Positions 6,236-7,393 of a DNA stretch of 7,393 bases are shown here, piece after piece. This DNA comes from JACOND01 sp051011135 (GTDB lineage Bacteria > Bdellovibrionota > Bdellovibrionia > Bdellovibrionales > UBA1609). Under the pieces are notes generated by a model that was not told where the DNA came from, made no database searches, and saw only the letters and a program-made list of their open reading frames with translations. A program made the translations under genes and the position numbers. The stretch spans positions 1 through 7,393 of the forward strand of contig JBPCUO010000013.1 in NCBI GenBank assembly GCA_051011135.1, written 5' to 3'. Position 1 is the first letter of the stretch, and every line of letters starts with the position of its first letter.

Positions 6236-7218
6236 AAATAGGAATTAATGGTTTAGGTCGTATTGGTCGTTTGTTTTTTCGATATGGATTTGATTCTTTA
6301 AATGTGGTGGCTGTTAATGGAAAAAGTTCTGAAGAGATGGCTTCGCATCTTTTGCAATACGATAGCGTCCATGGAGTTTGGGATAAAAAAGTACAGGCAC
6401 AATCCCGATCTCTTTTAGTGGATAAAAAATCGGTGGCTTATTTTCAAAAAGATCATCCCTCTGAAATTCCTTGGGACGATTATGATGTCGATATTGTTGT
6501 AGATTGTACAGGTCGATTTAAAACTCAAGACGATTTAAAAAAACATCTTTCTAAAAAAGTGAAAATGGTTTTGGTGTCTGCACCTGCTCCGCAAGCTGAT
6601 TTTCATTTGGTTTATGGAGTGAATCAAAATCTTTTTCAAAAAGACAAGCATCAAATTATTAGCAATACATCTTGTACCACCAATTGCTTAGCTCCTCTTA
6701 TTAAAGTGTTTCAAGAAAAGTGGGGTATTGAAAAAGGATTTATGACAACCGTTCACTCTTACACCAATGATCAAAATCTGTTAGATTCTTCTCATAGAGA
6801 TTTAAGACGAGCAAGAACAGCGGCTTTAAATATGATACCAACAACGACGGGAGCGGGAAAAGCTTTAAGTCTTATTTTTCCAGAACTCAAAGGTAAAATA
6901 AAAGGTAGCTCTGTTCGAGTCCCTGTGGCTAATGTGAGTTTAGTGGATTTAACTTTAGAGATTCAAAAAGAAGCAACTGCTAAACAAATTAATGAACATT
7001 TTAAAAAAGCCGCTCAAACGGATTTGAAAAACATTCTTGCTGTTGAAGAGGGGGCATTAGTGAGTTCTGATTTTATAGGACGAAAAGAGAGTTCGATTTT
7101 AGATGCTTTATCAACAGAAGTTTTAGAGGATCGATTGGTTAAGGTTTTATCTTGGTACGATAATGAAGCTGGATTTTCTCAACGAATGGTTGATTTCATT
7201 CATTTTGTAAATAATTGA
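6223..7218 (+). CDS. gap: Glyceraldehyde-3-phosphate dehydrogenase, type I, probably able to use NADP
   Basis: Interconverts glyceraldehyde 3-phosphate and 1,3-bisphosphoglycerate with NAD(P) and phosphate, in the cytosol. The 331-residue protein has the Rossmann motif INGLGRIGR (8-16), the catalytic SNTSCTTNCLAP with nucleophile C151, H178 in TVHSYTND, HRDLRRARTAALNMIP, GSSVRVPVANVSLVDL and the C-terminal WYDNEAGFSQRM. The coenzyme site is unusual. After the second beta strand the sequence reads VNGKSS, so the Asp that binds the adenine ribose hydroxyls in NAD-type enzymes (Asp32 in Bacillus numbering) is Gly33 here. S189-S190 stand where NAD-type enzymes often have Leu-Pro. Similar changes occur in NADP-using plastid and GapB enzymes. 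The gene overlaps tatD by 13 bases and is followed by pgk, whose product catalyses the next step. The direction of flux cannot be read from the sequence. Confidence 0.96.
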   Translation: MSQLKIGINGLGRIGRLFFRYGFDSLNVVAVNGKSSEEMASHLLQYDSVHGVWDKKVQAQSRSLLVDKKSVAYFQKDHPSEIPWDDYDVDIVVDCTGRFKTQDDLKKHLSKKVKMVLVSAPAPQADFHLVYGVNQNLFQKDKHQIISNTSCTTNCLAPLIKVFQEKWGIEKGFMTTVHSYTNDQNLLDSSHRDLRRARTAALNMIPTTTGAGKALSLIFPELKGKIKGSSVRVPVANVSLVDLTLEIQKEATAKQINEHFKKAAQTDLKNILAVEEGALVSSDFIGRKESSILDALSTEVLEDRLVKVLSWYDNEAGFSQRMVDFIHFVNN

Positions 7219-7223
7219 TTAAT

Positions 7224-7393
7224 ATGGAGACGCAATTAAAACTTTTAGAAGATTTTGACTTAAAAAATAAAAAAGTTTTTTTGCGAGTGGATTTTAATGT
7301 TCCTATTAAAAAAGGAAAAATTTTAGATACTTATCGTATTGATAAAACAATTCCTACTCTTCAATATCTTTTAGATCAAGGCGCTAAAGTTGT
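7224..7393 (+). CDS. pgk: Phosphoglycerate kinase, N-terminal part (Pgk), cut by window edge
   Basis: Transfers phosphate between 1,3-bisphosphoglycerate and ADP, the step adjoining GAPDH. Only 56 codons are present and the frame is open to the window end. The translation has DFDLKNKKVFLRVDFNVP, the hallmark N-terminal Pgk strand, then a short loop, YRIDKTIPTLQYLLDQGAKV, where the Arg and the spacing match the substrate-binding N-domain. The start is ATG at 7224, five bases after the gap stop. No Shine-Dalgarno sequence is visible upstream, so translation may be coupled to gap. The gap-pgk order is common in bacteria. Confidence 0.94.
   Translation, partial: METQLKLLEDFDLKNKKVFLRVDFNVPIKKGKILDTYRIDKTIPTLQYLLDQGAKV

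Overview
The window is AT-rich, densely packed bacterial chromosome: seven complete genes plus two cut by the window edges, in two divergent operons that share a 96-bp control region. No RNA gene, mobile element, CRISPR array or sizeable repeat is visible, and no gene-free stretch is longer than 96 bp. The organism looks like a low-GC bacterium, probably Gram-negative: the tmk-holB-tatD order is common in proteobacteria and relatives. The sequence alone does not fix the phylum. Nothing indicates phage or plasmid DNA.

Leftward operon (minus strand, about 3768 down to 1): bioB, bioF, bioD, an unnamed 225-residue gene, then the start of bioA. BioF, BioA, BioD and BioB catalyse the four late steps of biotin synthesis, from pimeloyl-thioester through KAPA, DAPA and dethiobiotin to biotin. 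The genes are packed tightly: an 8-nt overlap at bioB/bioF, a 1-nt gap at bioF/bioD and a 1-nt overlap (TAATG) between the unnamed gene and bioA. The unnamed gene is the most interesting item. Its protein carries the full ferritin-like di-metal ligand pattern (E...ExxH...E...ExxH) and is not a standard biotin gene. No gene for making the pimeloyl precursor (bioC, bioH, bioI, bioW, bioZ) is seen here, so an oxygenase-like role at pathway entry is a reasonable but unproven idea.

Rightward operon (plus strand, 3865 to the end): tmk (dTMP kinase), holB (clamp-loader delta prime), tatD (metal-dependent nuclease family), gap (glyceraldehyde-3-phosphate dehydrogenase) and the start of pgk (phosphoglycerate kinase). 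The first four overlap at each junction (4, 10 and 13 nt), and pgk follows gap after 5 nt. DNA-precursor and replication genes therefore appear to be co-transcribed with two consecutive steps of glycolysis or gluconeogenesis. The GAPDH has lost the Asp that normally selects NAD and carries Ser-Ser where NAD-type enzymes often have Leu-Pro, which suggests NADP use.

The shared region at 3769-3864 holds a good sigma70-like promoter for tmk with a very short leader, a weaker candidate for bioB, and a perfect 6-bp inverted repeat that overlaps the tmk promoter and could be an operator.
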